Shown here: piece by piece, positions 18,763-28,586 of the stretch
How the letters are laid out: every line of letters starts with the position of its first letter
How positions within the stretch are numbered: the first letter of the stretch is position 1
Origin: Falsibacillus pallidus
Lineage (GTDB): Bacteria; Bacillota; Bacilli; Bacillales; DSM-25281
Length of the DNA: 64,000 nt
NCBI RefSeq assembly: GCF_003350505.1
Contig: NZ_QQAY01000001.1
Location: 186,001 to 250,000 of the forward strand
Direction of reading: 5' to 3'
The notes under the pieces: generated by a model
What the model saw: the letters and a program-made list of their open reading frames with translations, nothing else
What the model was told of the DNA's origin: nothing
Database searches by the model: none
Position numbers and translations under genes: made by a program

Positions 18763-19528
18763 TTTCTTTGTCCTCTCCTGTGTCATAAGCTTTAAAGAAG
18801 GAGCCGACTTCAAGGTCGATGATTCCTTTTTTGTTTGGATCCAGCTGGCTTATGATGGAAGGATAATGAATCATTTTATCCGAAAAAGTACGAATTGTGG
18901 CCGTCACTTCGAATCCATCGTTCATATATAAAGTAATATGGTATTTGTCTGTCTTTTTCGGGGCATATTGAATTTCAGAAATGGAATTGATGATTTCATC
19001 AGGCAAAGATTTCAACTGATCAACCATTTCATTCAGCACAGCTCCCTCTTTGAAATCTGTGAGAAGAGGAGAGTTGACACGAACAGTCTTGCTGCCTGCG
19101 TCTTTAATGATTCGTCCATTTTCTAAAACTGGATAAAAGCTTGTCCCTTTTGACAGAAAAGCGATCCGGCTAAATTCCTTAACATGGATCTGATAGGAAT
19201 TAGGCAGACGGACACTTACCTTGGCAGATTTTATTTCCGGGAGTTTTTCAAGTTTCTTGACTGTTTGTTCCCGATTGATCCCCCATACATTCATGCCTTT
19301 TGAAATCCCGCTCGCTTTTATAACTGCTTCCTCACTTAATAAGTGGCTTCCTTCTACTTGTATAGAGCCCACTTTACTGATGGAAGATTGAAAATATCCG
19401 ATGCAAGCTATAAGCAGAAAAAAGATTGACAGGAGGATGATGAGCCTTCGATTCGCTTTCCGCTTTCGCTGCTGCTTGATTTTCGGAATGCGGTCTTCCA
19501 GAGAAACGATATTTCCTTTTTTCATCAC
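18737..19528 (-). CDS. divIB: Cell division protein DivIB (FtsQ)
   Basis: 263 residues. A basic cytoplasmic head (LEDRIPKIKQQRKRKANRR), one membrane segment (LIILLSIFFLLIACIGYF), then a POTRA domain (SKVGSIQVEGSHLLSEEAV) and the beta domain (SYQIHVKEFSRIAFL, FYPVLENGRII). It acts at the septum with FtsL and DivIC to regulate septal synthesis. It lies next to murG here because murB, which normally intervenes, is absent. Confidence 0.94.
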   Translation of the reverse strand: MMKKGNIVSLEDRIPKIKQQRKRKANRRLIILLSIFFLLIACIGYFQSSISKVGSIQVEGSHLLSEEAVIKASGISKGMNVWGINREQTVKKLEKLPEIKSAKVSVRLPNSYQIHVKEFSRIAFLSKGTSFYPVLENGRIIKDAGSKTVRVNSPLLTDFKEGAVLNEMVDQLKSLPDEIINSISEIQYAPKKTDKYHITLYMNDGFEVTATIRTFSDKMIHYPSIISQLDPNKKGIIDLEVGSFFKAYDTGEDKENEKKEDKR

Positions 19529-19684
19529 AATCCACCTTTACCAAATCCGCAAAAAATGACAGCACACATCTATTACTCAGTTAGTAGGTTGGATGTGGGC
19601 TTATCATTGCAATTCTATTTTCTTACATCCTATTTTATCTCATAAAAAAACATGAGAAAAGATGGAAATAGATAATTTCCACTA

Positions 19685-20776
19685 TTATTTAGCGAGTTGA
19701 AGCATGACTTGATACAATCTATCAGAAGAGTCTGGAACCCCAAGGTCTTTTGAAGCTGCACTCATCTTCTTCTGGAGCGGCTCATCAAGAATGATTTTGT
19801 CTATTTCATTAATCAGTTTCGCCGATGTCAATTCTTTTTCGAGAATCATGGAGGCAGCGTGTCTCTCAACCAGTGCCAACGCATTCTTCTCTTGATGGTT
19901 ATTTGTTACATAAGGACTTGGAATCAGGATGCTTGGCACCCCCAAAGCAGTGATTTCAGCAATGGATGTGGCCCCGGCTCTCGCTACTACTAAATCCACT
20001 GATGATAGAACCTCAGGCATATTATAGAGAAACGGTGCTACTGCAACATTTTTCGGCATGCCTATCAAGTCCACTTCAGCTTTTACCTTTTCATAATGCA
20101 CATCGCCGGTAATATAAATTACCTGATAATCTTTTTTAGCGAATGACGCCAATGATTTCACGACAGCATCATTGATCGGCCTGGCTCCTCGGCTTCCTCC
20201 GAAAATAAGTACGGTCGGCTGATTCTGTTTCAATCCAAGGGTTGGTAGGATGTCGCGTTTTTGAATTCCCGCCACTTCCGAAGCACGGGGATTGCCGGTG
20301 AATTCAACTTTCTCTTTAGGGAAAAATGCTCTGGCTGATTCAAAGCAAATGGCAACTTTATTTACATATCTGCTCAAAAATTTGTTGGTTAAACCCGGCA
20401 CACTGTTCTGTTCATGTACAATGGTTGGGATTTTTTCTTTTGCAGCAGCATAGACAACCGGTCCGCAAACATACCCGCCGGTTCCAATGACTAAATCAGG
20501 CTTGAAATCACTAATATATCTTCTGCTATCCTTTACACCCTTGAGGAATCGCATGATGGTTTTCACATTTTCAAAGGAAAGGGATCTTTTAAACCCCGTA
20601 ATTTCAATAGATTTAAATGGTATCCCTTCTCGGGTCACCAGTTTTGATTCCAGGCCTTTCGATGTTCCGATGTATAGAAACTCTGTGCCGGGATGTTTTT
20701 GCTCAATGGTCCGGATCAAGGCCAGGGCGGGATAAATATGTCCTCCTGTACCTCCTCCACTCACAACTATTTTCAT
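19685..20776 (-). CDS. murG: UDP-GlcNAc transferase MurG
   Basis: 363 residues, GT28 family. It has the N-terminal glycine loop [40 protein letters not shown] (sugar-nucleotide binding) and [12 protein letters not shown]. It adds GlcNAc to lipid I to make lipid II at the inner membrane face. A terminator-like hairpin after spoVE suggests murG may also have its own promoter. The 156 bases downstream to divIB contain no murB. Confidence 0.97.
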   Translation of the reverse strand: MKIVVSGGGTGGHIYPALALIRTIEQKHPGTEFLYIGTSKGLESKLVTREGIPFKSIEITGFKRSLSFENVKTIMRFLKGVKDSRRYISDFKPDLVIGTGGYVCGPVVYAAAKEKIPTIVHEQNSVPGLTNKFLSRYVNKVAICFESARAFFPKEKVEFTGNPRASEVAGIQKRDILPTLGLKQNQPTVLIFGGSRGARPINDAVVKSLASFAKKDYQVIYITGDVHYEKVKAEVDLIGMPKNVAVAPFLYNMPEVLSSVDLVVARAGATSIAEITALGVPSILIPSPYVTNNHQEKNALALVERHAASMILEKELTSAKLINEIDKIILDEPLQKKMSAASKDLGVPDSSDRLYQVMLQLAK

Positions 20777-20933
20777 AAATTCACCTCATTAAGTTTAAGC
20801 AAAGAAGTACTGCGTATGTAAGGCAATGTTTTACTGTTACCCTATCTTACTATATTCTAAACGAACCTGTCTTGCTCGCACTAGAATGTCATTGAAATGT
20901 AATATCATCATTATTTTATCTCCACTAACTTGA

Positions 20934-20962
20934 AAAGGAAACCCATTCAGGGTTTCCTTTGT
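20934..20962 (-). terminator. Terminator-like hairpin after spoVE
   Basis: AAGGAAACCC and GGGTTTCCTT form a 10-bp stem around TGAAT, followed by TTC. The U-run is short, so termination may be partial and murG could still be reached by read-through. Confidence 0.65.
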
Positions 20963-22062
20963 CAATATTTTGAATAACGGCTGATATTCAGGAGGACCCC
21001 CACTGCCATTAGCATGAGTGTCAAAGAGGATCCACCATAGCTTAGAAACGGGAGCGTAATCCCTGTTACCGGCATCAATCCGGTGACAACACCTATGTTG
21101 ATCATGACCTGGATGGCGATCATCGATATGATTCCGACCGCCAGAAAACTGCCATATAAATCAGGAGCCCCTAGCGCAATCCTTATCCCCCTCCATAAGA
21201 GCAAGGCAAACAAAAGGATGACAAGACTTCCTCCTATGAAGCCCAATTCTTCGGAAAGAATGGCAAAGATAAAATCGGTCTGGGGTTCGGGTAGGTAGAA
21301 AAACTTTTGTCTGCTTTCACCGAGACCTAATCCGAATAATCCTCCCGGTCCGATGGCATATAGCGATTGTATGATTTGAAAACCGCTTCCAAGAGGATCG
21401 GACCACGGATCTAAAAACGATGTGATCCTTTTTATCCGATATGGGGCTGAGAGGATCAACCCTGCAAAACCCGCCATTCCAAGTATGCCCAGCCATGCGA
21501 AATGACTTACCCTGGCTCCAGAAATGAAAATCATGACGACACAAGTGCCGACCATGACCGTCCCCGTTCCAAGATCGGGCTGCAGCATGATAAGTCCGAA
21601 AGCTGTAAAGACCAAGGCGAGGGATGGAACAAGTCCTTTCTTAAAAGAGGTGATAAGCTTCTGCCGATCGGAAAGGAATTTGGCCAAAAAGGATATCATG
21701 GCAAGTTTCATGAATTCTGAGGGCTGAATGGAAAATGCCCCGACCCCAATCCAGCTTCGTGATCCATTTCGAACCATACCGACTCCCGGGATCAATACGG
21801 CCAGCAAAAGGACAAAGCAGATGATCAAAATCAACTTCGCCCATGTTTTCCACGTCCAATAATCCACGTTCATGATGAAAAACATTGCTGCAACCCCTAC
21901 TCCCGCAAACAATAGCTGCCTCTTGGCAAAAAAGAAGGAATCGTCGAATTTATATGTAGCCCAGACAGCACTTGCACTATAAACCATGATCAATCCGATG
22001 GTCAGTAAAGAAAGTGTTGCGATAATCAATACAATATCAGGGGTCGTTTTCTTTAATGGCAA
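20962..22062 (-). CDS. spoVE: Spore cortex lipid II polymerase SpoVE (SEDS family)
   Basis: 366 residues, ten hydrophobic segments. SEDS motifs include RSWIGVGAFSIQPSEFMKLA, LQPDLGTGTVM, ESRQKFFYLPEPQTDFIFAI and LPFLSYGGSS. It polymerises glycan strands for the spore cortex together with the class B PBP SpoVD, also encoded here. The first codon is TTG at 22062, preceded by GAGGTG. The position between murD and murG is the B. subtilis one. Confidence 0.95.
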   Translation of the reverse strand: MPLKKTTPDIVLIIATLSLLTIGLIMVYSASAVWATYKFDDSFFFAKRQLLFAGVGVAAMFFIMNVDYWTWKTWAKLILIICFVLLLAVLIPGVGMVRNGSRSWIGVGAFSIQPSEFMKLAMISFLAKFLSDRQKLITSFKKGLVPSLALVFTAFGLIMLQPDLGTGTVMVGTCVVMIFISGARVSHFAWLGILGMAGFAGLILSAPYRIKRITSFLDPWSDPLGSGFQIIQSLYAIGPGGLFGLGLGESRQKFFYLPEPQTDFIFAILSEELGFIGGSLVILLFALLLWRGIRIALGAPDLYGSFLAVGIISMIAIQVMINIGVVTGLMPVTGITLPFLSYGGSSLTLMLMAVGVLLNISRYSKY

Positions 22063-22152
22063 CGGTTAACACCTCTGCAGACTTATTATTTGAGCCTGTC
22101 AGACACCCTGCTGCTTTCCGTGGTGAACTATTTTGTCCAATAAGCCAAGCTC

Positions 22153-23505
22153 TTATATAAGCTTATGCACTGCGTCAATGAAAATATCACCGCGAACTTC
22201 AAAAGTTTTATACTGATCCCAGCTGGCGCAGGCAGGAGAAAGTAAGATTACATCTCCTTCATCAGAGCATTCGAAAGCTGCAGGCACAGCTGTACCCACA
22301 TTATCGACCCGCTTGATGACTTTTATTCCCGCTTTTTCGGCTGTCTCTTCCATTTTCCCTGCAGTTTGTCCGAATGTAATGATAGCCTTCACATTTGATA
22401 GGTCCGGAATCAGGTCATCAAAGCCATTTCCTCTATCAAGTCCACCCGCCAAGAGGACAATAGGGTTATTGAATGCCTTCAAGGCACTACGCGTCGCCAA
22501 TATATTGGTAGCTTTTGAATCATTATAGAATTTTCTTCCATGAACTTCCGCTACAAATTGAGTCCGATGCTTTACACCAGTGAAAGTTGTCATGATCTCT
22601 TTGACTGCTTCGTTGGAAACGCCCAGCAATTTAACCGCCGCAATGGAAGACAGCACATTCTCTAAATTGTGTTCACCAGGAAGTGCCAAGTCGGCAATAG
22701 CCATCACTTCTTCCCCATTGAACAATATTTTCCCATCACGTACAGAGCATCCTTCTTCTAAATAGGCTTTCGTTGAAAAAGGTATGATTGCTGCCTTTGT
22801 ATCCTTCACAGCTTCAAGCAGCTGTGGCTGCTCCGCATTGACAATTAAGAAGTCTTCCTCTGTCTGGTTTTTGGTGATATTGGCTTTTGCCTCCCAATAT
22901 TCCGCAAGCCCTCCGTGATAATCAAGGTGCGCTTCATATAAATTTGTAATGATAGCGATACGCGGCCTGAATTTTTTGATCCCCATCAACTGGAAAGAAG
23001 AAAGCTCAATGACAATTTTATTATCTTGGTTTGCCGCTTGGGCAACTTCCGATGCAACCGTTCCAATATTACCAGCGATAATCGGGTTTCGTTCCCCTTG
23101 CTTCAACATTTCAAAAATAAGAGTCGTCGTCGTTGTTTTACCATTCGTGCCAGTTATTCCGATAAATTCGGCTTCGGAGATTTCATAAGCAAGCTCAACT
23201 TCAGTGATCACCGGGATGCCCCTGTCAACTGCCCCAGCAACGAGAGGGATGCTATATGGGATACCCGGATTTTTCACAATCAGTTCAAAGCCTTCATCCA
23301 GCAGTTCAATTGGGTGGTCCCCGCAGATGACTTTGATTCCCTGATCGAGCAGTCCTTGAGCTTCTGGGTTTTCAGCAATTGGCCGTTTGTCATTGACTGT
23401 GACGAATGCACCTAATTTATGAAGCAGGGATGCTGCAGTCACACCGCTTTTTGCCAATCCTAGTACTAAAATCTTCTTAAATTGATATTTTGTAATATTC
23501 TTCAC
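22153..23505 (-). CDS. murD: UDP-MurNAc-L-Ala:D-Glu ligase MurD
   Basis: 450 residues. The N-terminal domain carries VLGLAKSGVTAASLL, the ATP-binding loop [14 protein letters not shown] lies near residue 119, and NPIVLLAGGLDRGNGFDDL plus LLSPACASWDQYKTFEVRGD define the C-terminal domain. It adds D-glutamate in cytoplasmic peptidoglycan precursor synthesis. It abuts mraY with no gap. Confidence 0.97.
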   Translation of the reverse strand: MKNITKYQFKKILVLGLAKSGVTAASLLHKLGAFVTVNDKRPIAENPEAQGLLDQGIKVICGDHPIELLDEGFELIVKNPGIPYSIPLVAGAVDRGIPVITEVELAYEISEAEFIGITGTNGKTTTTTLIFEMLKQGERNPIIAGNIGTVASEVAQAANQDNKIVIELSSFQLMGIKKFRPRIAIITNLYEAHLDYHGGLAEYWEAKANITKNQTEEDFLIVNAEQPQLLEAVKDTKAAIIPFSTKAYLEEGCSVRDGKILFNGEEVMAIADLALPGEHNLENVLSSIAAVKLLGVSNEAVKEIMTTFTGVKHRTQFVAEVHGRKFYNDSKATNILATRSALKAFNNPIVLLAGGLDRGNGFDDLIPDLSNVKAIITFGQTAGKMEETAEKAGIKVIKRVDNVGTAVPAAFECSDEGDVILLSPACASWDQYKTFEVRGDIFIDAVHKLI

Positions 23506-24480
23506 TTACATCCACACCTCAATGTATATTCCTAGAATGGCGCATATCAATCCCACACTCCAAAAAGTGACGACTACCCGCCACTCTGACCAGCCGACCA
23601 ATTCATAATGGTGATGAAGGGGGCTCATTTTAAATACTCGTTTTCCAGTAGTTTTAAATGAAATGACTTGAATAATGACTGATAAAGTTTCAATGACAAA
23701 AACTCCGCCGATGATTACCAGCAGCAGCTCCAATTTGGTCAATATGGCAACTGTGGCAATAGCCCCGCCAAGGGCAAGGGATCCTGTATCTCCCATAAAA
23801 ACTTTTGCCGGATGGGCGTTGAACACCAAAAATCCCAGAACGGCACCCACCACAGACACACAGAAAATGGCGATATCATATTGCGATTGATTCCAAGCTA
23901 AGACGGCAAATGCACCAAAAGCTATGGCAGAAGTACCGGAAACAAGACCATCTAAACCGTCCGTCAAATTGACGGCATTAGAAAACCCAACTTGCCAGAA
24001 GATAACAATCAGTATATAGAACCACCCTAGATTGAACGTAATATCTGTAAACGGGATGCTAAAATCGGATGATAGCCCGCTTTGTCGATAAATCAAATAA
24101 AATAAAACAGCGATCACTATCTGTCCAAGCAGCTTTTGCTTGGAAGTCAATCCAAGATTCCTTTTCATGACCACTTTGATGAAGTCATCTAGAAATCCAA
24201 GCACTCCAAATCCAATTGTCACCAGGAGCAGCATCAAAGTTTTTGAGCTTGGTTCAGTAAATTTCCCGGACATCACAATAGTGGATATTGCGATGGAAAT
24301 CAAGAAAACAATTCCACCCATTGTCGGGGTCCCTGTTTTTTTCTGATGGGATTTGGGCCCCTCTTCCCTGATGCTCTGTCCAAACTTTAACCTTCTAAGG
24401 AAAGGAATGAAGAAGGGGGACAGCAATACTGTTATGAAGAATGCCATTAATATTGTGAAAAATAAAAATTGTCCCAGCAT
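23506..24480 (-). CDS. mraY: Phospho-MurNAc-pentapeptide translocase MraY
   Basis: 324 residues, ten membrane segments. Family motifs are [48 protein letters not shown] and [15 protein letters not shown]. It transfers MurNAc-pentapeptide to undecaprenyl phosphate, making lipid I. The RBS (AAGGAGGGG) lies inside the 3' end of the orphan MurF-like gene, two bases past whose stop mraY starts. Confidence 0.98.
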   Translation of the reverse strand: MLGQFLFFTILMAFFITVLLSPFFIPFLRRLKFGQSIREEGPKSHQKKTGTPTMGGIVFLISIAISTIVMSGKFTEPSSKTLMLLLVTIGFGVLGFLDDFIKVVMKRNLGLTSKQKLLGQIVIAVLFYLIYRQSGLSSDFSIPFTDITFNLGWFYILIVIFWQVGFSNAVNLTDGLDGLVSGTSAIAFGAFAVLAWNQSQYDIAIFCVSVVGAVLGFLVFNAHPAKVFMGDTGSLALGGAIATVAILTKLELLLVIIGGVFVIETLSVIIQVISFKTTGKRVFKMSPLHHHYELVGWSEWRVVVTFWSVGLICAILGIYIEVWM

Positions 24481-24482
24481 CC

Positions 24483-24935
24483 TTATCCCCTCCTTGCACT
24501 TACATGATATTGAACTGCATCCAGCAATGCTGCCTTCTCTTTTTCCACAGCAATATCATATGTGATGGTTGAATCATTAAGAAGTTTTGTACGATAAAAA
24601 ATGAATTTGGTCATATCTTCCCACTCTTTTTTTCTATTTTTATTGATGTAATTCAGCAGTATATCAGAAAATGCTGCCATCGGCGCCTTTGCCCGAAATA
24701 CAGGAAAATGGTTTGGAGTAAATGACGGAATCGCCTCGCCCTCTTTTAAAATGGCAGCGATCGCTCCGTTTTCTAAGGCTTCTTTTATTTTGGCTGCTTC
24801 TCCAAGCGAGATAAACAAACCTCGTTTCCCACAATTCGATTCATCTATCGAAACAGTATGAAACTCCATTCCCTCATCACTTATACCCGAAGATTGAGGA
24901 AATATTCCTTTGATGTCTTTCAATTTCAACATCAT
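24483..24935 (-). CDS. Orphan MurF-like N-terminal domain protein (no ligase core)
   Basis: 150 residues. The first roughly 85 resemble the substrate-binding domain 1 of MurF/MurE-type ligases: [18 protein letters not shown] corresponds to the VxxDSRxxxxGxLFIAL region, followed by [14 protein letters not shown] and [14 protein letters not shown]. The ATP-binding loop (GTNGKTT) and the C-terminal ligase domain are absent, and the last 60 residues match nothing I recognise. It starts in an ATGA overlap with the murE stop and its end holds the mraY RBS, so it is translated within the operon. It could be a murF remnant or a domain with a regulatory role. A full murF must lie elsewhere. Confidence 0.7.
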   Translation of the reverse strand: MMLKLKDIKGIFPQSSGISDEGMEFHTVSIDESNCGKRGLFISLGEAAKIKEALENGAIAAILKEGEAIPSFTPNHFPVFRAKAPMAAFSDILLNYINKNRKKEWEDMTKFIFYRTKLLNDSTITYDIAVEKEKAALLDAVQYHVSARRG

Positions 24936-26395
24936 TCTTTCTCCTTGATTGCTTCAGCTGCCGCAATCCTGTCATCGAAGTCAAGGACTTTATCTCCTAC
25001 GATTTGATAGGTCTCATGTCCTTTTCCGGCAATTAGGACAACATCTCCTGCAGAAGCTTGCTGAACGGCCTTTCTGATCGCTTCCTTCCGATCCTCGATC
25101 ACTTCGTAGTTCTCACCTTGAACCCCTGATTCCATGTCTTTCAAGATGGAATATGGATCTTCGCTTCGAGGATTATCCGAAGTGAAAATTGGATTGGAAG
25201 CATATTTGCAGGCAATCTTTGCCATCAATGGCCGCTTTGTCTTATCACGGTCACCGCCGCACCCTACTACGACATAAATTTTGTTCTTTGCAATTTGGGC
25301 GACAGTCTTCAATACATTTTCCAAACTGTCTGGTGTATGGGCATAATCGACAATGACAGGATATTCCTGCCCCGCATCCACTAATTCAAATCGGCCGGGG
25401 ACTCCCTCCATTTTCGCAAGAGAATCAAGGATGATGTCCATTGGAATGTTAGATGCATAGCAGGCAGCAATGGCAGCAAGTGCATTATAGACACTGAACT
25501 TCCCTACGAGTTTTAAAGTGACAACTGCACTTCCTTCAGGATAATGCAAATCGAATTTCATCCCGCTGCCATCCATTTGAATATTCCTTGCGGTAAAATC
25601 AGCATTATTGTCAATGCTATAAGTCATGACATGTGCAGCTGTTTCAGTGATATACGCTTCTGATGCGGCATCATCAGCATTCAAGACAGCCACTTTTGGC
25701 TTTTCATGGTCATAAGTGTTGCCTAATTGCGCAAACAATAGCCCTTTGGCACGGCGGTATTCATCCATGGTCTTATGATAATCAAGGTGATCCTGAGTCA
25801 GATTAGTGAACACAGCCACATCATAATCACAGCCATGAACCCTTCCCTGAACCAATGCGTGGGATGAAACCTCCATGATGGCAGTATCCACATCTTCATT
25901 GACCATCTCATGAAATGTTTGCTGCAATGTAAGGCTTTCAGGAGTAGTATTTTTGGTTTCAATGATGCGGTCATTGATCCGAACATACATTGTACCGATT
26001 AATCCTGTTTTTAAACCTGAATGAAGCATGACATGTTCAATCAAATGACTTGTCGTCGTTTTTCCGTTTGTTCCTGTAATTCCGATCAAATGGAGCTGCT
26101 TTGTCGGCTGGCCATAAAATGCATCAGCAAGCACTGCCATTGCTCTCTTTGTATCTTTAACAAGGATTACCGGAATGCTGAGGCTAAGTGGTCTTTCGGC
26201 CAAGACAGCAGCAGCTCCCTTTTCTTCCGCATCTTTTGCAAAGTTGTGCCCATCATTTGTCAATCCTTCGATGCAAATGAATAGACTCCCTTTATTTACT
26301 TTTCGATTATCATTTTCCACCGAAAGTATTTCTGGATTTTCAGCCGGCTTCTCTTTCACAAGGGGCAAGAAGTCCAATAGTGTATGTAATTTCAT
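24932..26395 (-). CDS. murE: UDP-MurNAc-tripeptide synthetase MurE (meso-DAP-adding)
   Basis: 487 residues. Domain 1 has [18 protein letters not shown], the ATP loop [14 protein letters not shown] is at about 106-118, and [14 protein letters not shown] and [12 protein letters not shown] are conserved. The motif [10 protein letters not shown], with DNPR, marks meso-diaminopimelate rather than lysine specificity. It adds the third stem-peptide residue. It follows spoVD in the cluster. Confidence 0.97.
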   Translation of the reverse strand: MKLHTLLDFLPLVKEKPAENPEILSVENDNRKVNKGSLFICIEGLTNDGHNFAKDAEEKGAAAVLAERPLSLSIPVILVKDTKRAMAVLADAFYGQPTKQLHLIGITGTNGKTTTSHLIEHVMLHSGLKTGLIGTMYVRINDRIIETKNTTPESLTLQQTFHEMVNEDVDTAIMEVSSHALVQGRVHGCDYDVAVFTNLTQDHLDYHKTMDEYRRAKGLLFAQLGNTYDHEKPKVAVLNADDAASEAYITETAAHVMTYSIDNNADFTARNIQMDGSGMKFDLHYPEGSAVVTLKLVGKFSVYNALAAIAACYASNIPMDIILDSLAKMEGVPGRFELVDAGQEYPVIVDYAHTPDSLENVLKTVAQIAKNKIYVVVGCGGDRDKTKRPLMAKIACKYASNPIFTSDNPRSEDPYSILKDMESGVQGENYEVIEDRKEAIRKAVQQASAGDVVLIAGKGHETYQIVGDKVLDFDDRIAAAEAIKEKE

Positions 26396-26507
26396 TTTTT
26401 CAACCCTCTCTATTCATAAGAAAGCAATCATTCTTATTTTACATAAAAAATCATTCTGATGCTATCAGCCTTTTAGCTTTATGTCAAAAGTTTTAATCTT
26501 CAATAAT

Positions 26508-26541
26508 ACAGGCGGCAATAAGTTTTGGTTGCCGCCTGTCA
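26508..26541 (-). terminator. Terminator-like hairpin after spoVD
   Basis: On the minus strand CAGGCGGCAA and TTGCCGCCTG form a ten-bp stem around CCAAAACTTA. The following T-run is weak (TATTATTG). Confidence 0.6.
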
Positions 26542-26552
26542 TTGTGTCATAT

Positions 26553-28466
26553 TCAATTCATGAATATACGGATGGTAGATCCTACTTTGACTTTTACTCC
26601 TGGTGCAGGGGATTGCTTGATCACTTTGTCTCCCGTTCCGCTCACATCCAGTTTAATATCATATAAATATTGCTGCAGGTCTTTTTTAGTCAATCCCACA
26701 AGATCCGGCACTGCCACAGTTGGTGCATCAAGGATGGATGGCTCTTTTTCTATCTGATTCTTTCTTGGGGGAACATCAAGCGCCCTGAGGCTGTCTTCCA
26801 TGATATTCCCTACAATCGGAGCAGCAATCGTTCCTCCGAAAGCGACGGCTCCCTTAGGATTATCGACAGCTACATAAACAACAATCTGTGGATCATCCGC
26901 CGGGGCAAATCCCATAAATGAAACGATATAGTTATTTTCAAGATATCTTCCATTTTGCGCTTTTTGTGCGGTACCGGTCTTGCCACCGACCCTATATGTA
27001 TCCACAAAAGCATTTTTCCCTGTTCCTTGCGCTACGACACTTTCTAGAGCTGCACGGATTTTTTTGGACGTCTCTTCGGAAATAACCCTTCTTTTCGCAA
27101 CCGGGCTTTTCTTCATGACCGTTTCACCTGTCCGGGGATCGACCAGTTCTTTTGCAATGTAGGGCTGATACAATATTCCCCCATTGACCGCCGCTGCTAC
27201 AGCTGCTACCTGCTGGATCGGCGTCACTGCGACACCTTGCCCAAATGCTGTAGTTGCCTGTTCAACAGGTCCAACGCGGTCGATGTTAAATAACAAACCT
27301 TTTCCTTCTCCCGCAAGATCGATGCCTGTTTTCTCTCCGAAACCAAAATCGCGGATATACTTAAATAATGAATCTTTACCAAGACGCTGCCCTAATTCCA
27401 CAAAGCCGGGGTTGCAGGAATTTTGAACGACTTCAAGGAACGTTTCCGCCCCATGCCCGCCTCTTTTCCAGCAATGCAGGGTGGCTCCAGCCACTTCCAC
27501 CTCACCAGGGTCAAAGAAGTGATCATGTTCTAAATCCACTTTATTTTCTTGCAATGCCGCAGCAAGTGTAATGATCTTAAAAGTAGATCCGGGTTCATAC
27601 GTACTCCAAATAGGGAGGTTCCGGTTATAGATTTCCGGTGGGACATTTTTGAAATTCGCCGGGTCGAAAGTCGGTCTGCTCGACATGGCCAGGATTTCAC
27701 CATTATTCGGATTCATAGCAATCGCAATCAAGCCATCGGGATTATAGGTTGCTTCTGCAATATCCAACTCCCGTTCAACAATGGTCTGGATTTTTGTATC
27801 AATGGTCAATTTCAAATCAAGCCCGTCCATTGGCGCTTCATAGTCATCAGACATATCTGGCATCCTTTTCCCCTTTGCATCAGAGAAAAACTGGACAGAT
27901 CCTTTTTTTCCATTTAACTGATCGTCATATTCCAACTCTAGACCCATCAATCCTTGATTATCGATGCCTGCAAACCCTAGTACATGTGAAAGATAACTGC
28001 CAAAAGGGTAATACCGCTTTGAATCCTCTCCAATGTAAACCCCTTTTAGACCGAGCTCCCTCACTTCATTTGCTTTTTCATATGAAATTTTCCTGCCTTC
28101 AGGTATTCTTTCGATGCTCGTGTGTTTTGTGATGATTTTATATGCCTTTTCTTTGGACATATTTAATGCGGCCGCAAGCTTTTCAGCTGTCGCAGCCGGA
28201 TCCACAACTTGCCTAGGTACGACATATACTGTTGGTGCACTCTGATTCGCAGCTAGTTCGACACCGTTTCGATCTTCTATTTTCCCCCGCTCCGGTTCAA
28301 ACGGAATATTCCTGCTCCAGGAATCCTTTGCTTTTCCAGTAAGCATATCTCCCAGGACAAATTGGACATAGCCAAGTCGGATATCAATGATGCTAAATAT
28401 GATGAGACCTGCCAGCAGTGAAATGGCAAGCCTTTTTCTCACCGTTACATTCGATACACGCTTCAC
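26553..28466 (-). CDS. spoVD: Sporulation class B penicillin-binding protein SpoVD
   Basis: 637 residues. A single N-terminal membrane anchor is followed by the PBP dimerisation domain (about 55-200). The transpeptidase domain has YEPGSTFK (Ser294), SCN (350-352) and KTGT (496-499). One C-terminal PASTA domain follows from about residue 575. It crosslinks the spore cortex with SpoVE. Starts at GTG 28466 behind AAAGGAGG. Length is close to the 646 of B. subtilis. Confidence 0.95.
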   Translation of the reverse strand: MKRVSNVTVRKRLAISLLAGLIIFSIIDIRLGYVQFVLGDMLTGKAKDSWSRNIPFEPERGKIEDRNGVELAANQSAPTVYVVPRQVVDPAATAEKLAAALNMSKEKAYKIITKHTSIERIPEGRKISYEKANEVRELGLKGVYIGEDSKRYYPFGSYLSHVLGFAGIDNQGLMGLELEYDDQLNGKKGSVQFFSDAKGKRMPDMSDDYEAPMDGLDLKLTIDTKIQTIVERELDIAEATYNPDGLIAIAMNPNNGEILAMSSRPTFDPANFKNVPPEIYNRNLPIWSTYEPGSTFKIITLAAALQENKVDLEHDHFFDPGEVEVAGATLHCWKRGGHGAETFLEVVQNSCNPGFVELGQRLGKDSLFKYIRDFGFGEKTGIDLAGEGKGLLFNIDRVGPVEQATTAFGQGVAVTPIQQVAAVAAAVNGGILYQPYIAKELVDPRTGETVMKKSPVAKRRVISEETSKKIRAALESVVAQGTGKNAFVDTYRVGGKTGTAQKAQNGRYLENNYIVSFMGFAPADDPQIVVYVAVDNPKGAVAFGGTIAAPIVGNIMEDSLRALDVPPRKNQIEKEPSILDAPTVAVPDLVGLTKKDLQQYLYDIKLDVSGTGDKVIKQSPAPGVKVKVGSTIRIFMN

Positions 28467-28528
28467 TGAACGGACCTCCTTTTCTCAAATAAGGCTCGTT
28501 TTTAGTTTATGCTTGTACGAAAGGCAAT

Positions 28529-28576
28529 AGAACAGGCTGGCCCGAGCATAAAATCCCGCTCAAGCCAGCCTGTTCT
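28529..28576 (-). repeat. Perfect 13-bp inverted repeat between pbpB and spoVD
   Basis: Arms AGAACAGGCTGGC and GCCAGCCTGTTCT are perfect, with an inner GAGC/GCTC pair. No T-run follows on the minus strand, so it is not a classic terminator, though it may reduce read-through from pbpB. Confidence 0.75.
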
Positions 28577-28586
28577 GATTCCCCCA

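Noticed and set aside
24483-24935. Calling the 150-residue frame a frameshifted full-length murF
   Set aside because: The downstream bases enter mraY immediately, so no remaining MurF sequence exists in any frame to restore a full gene.
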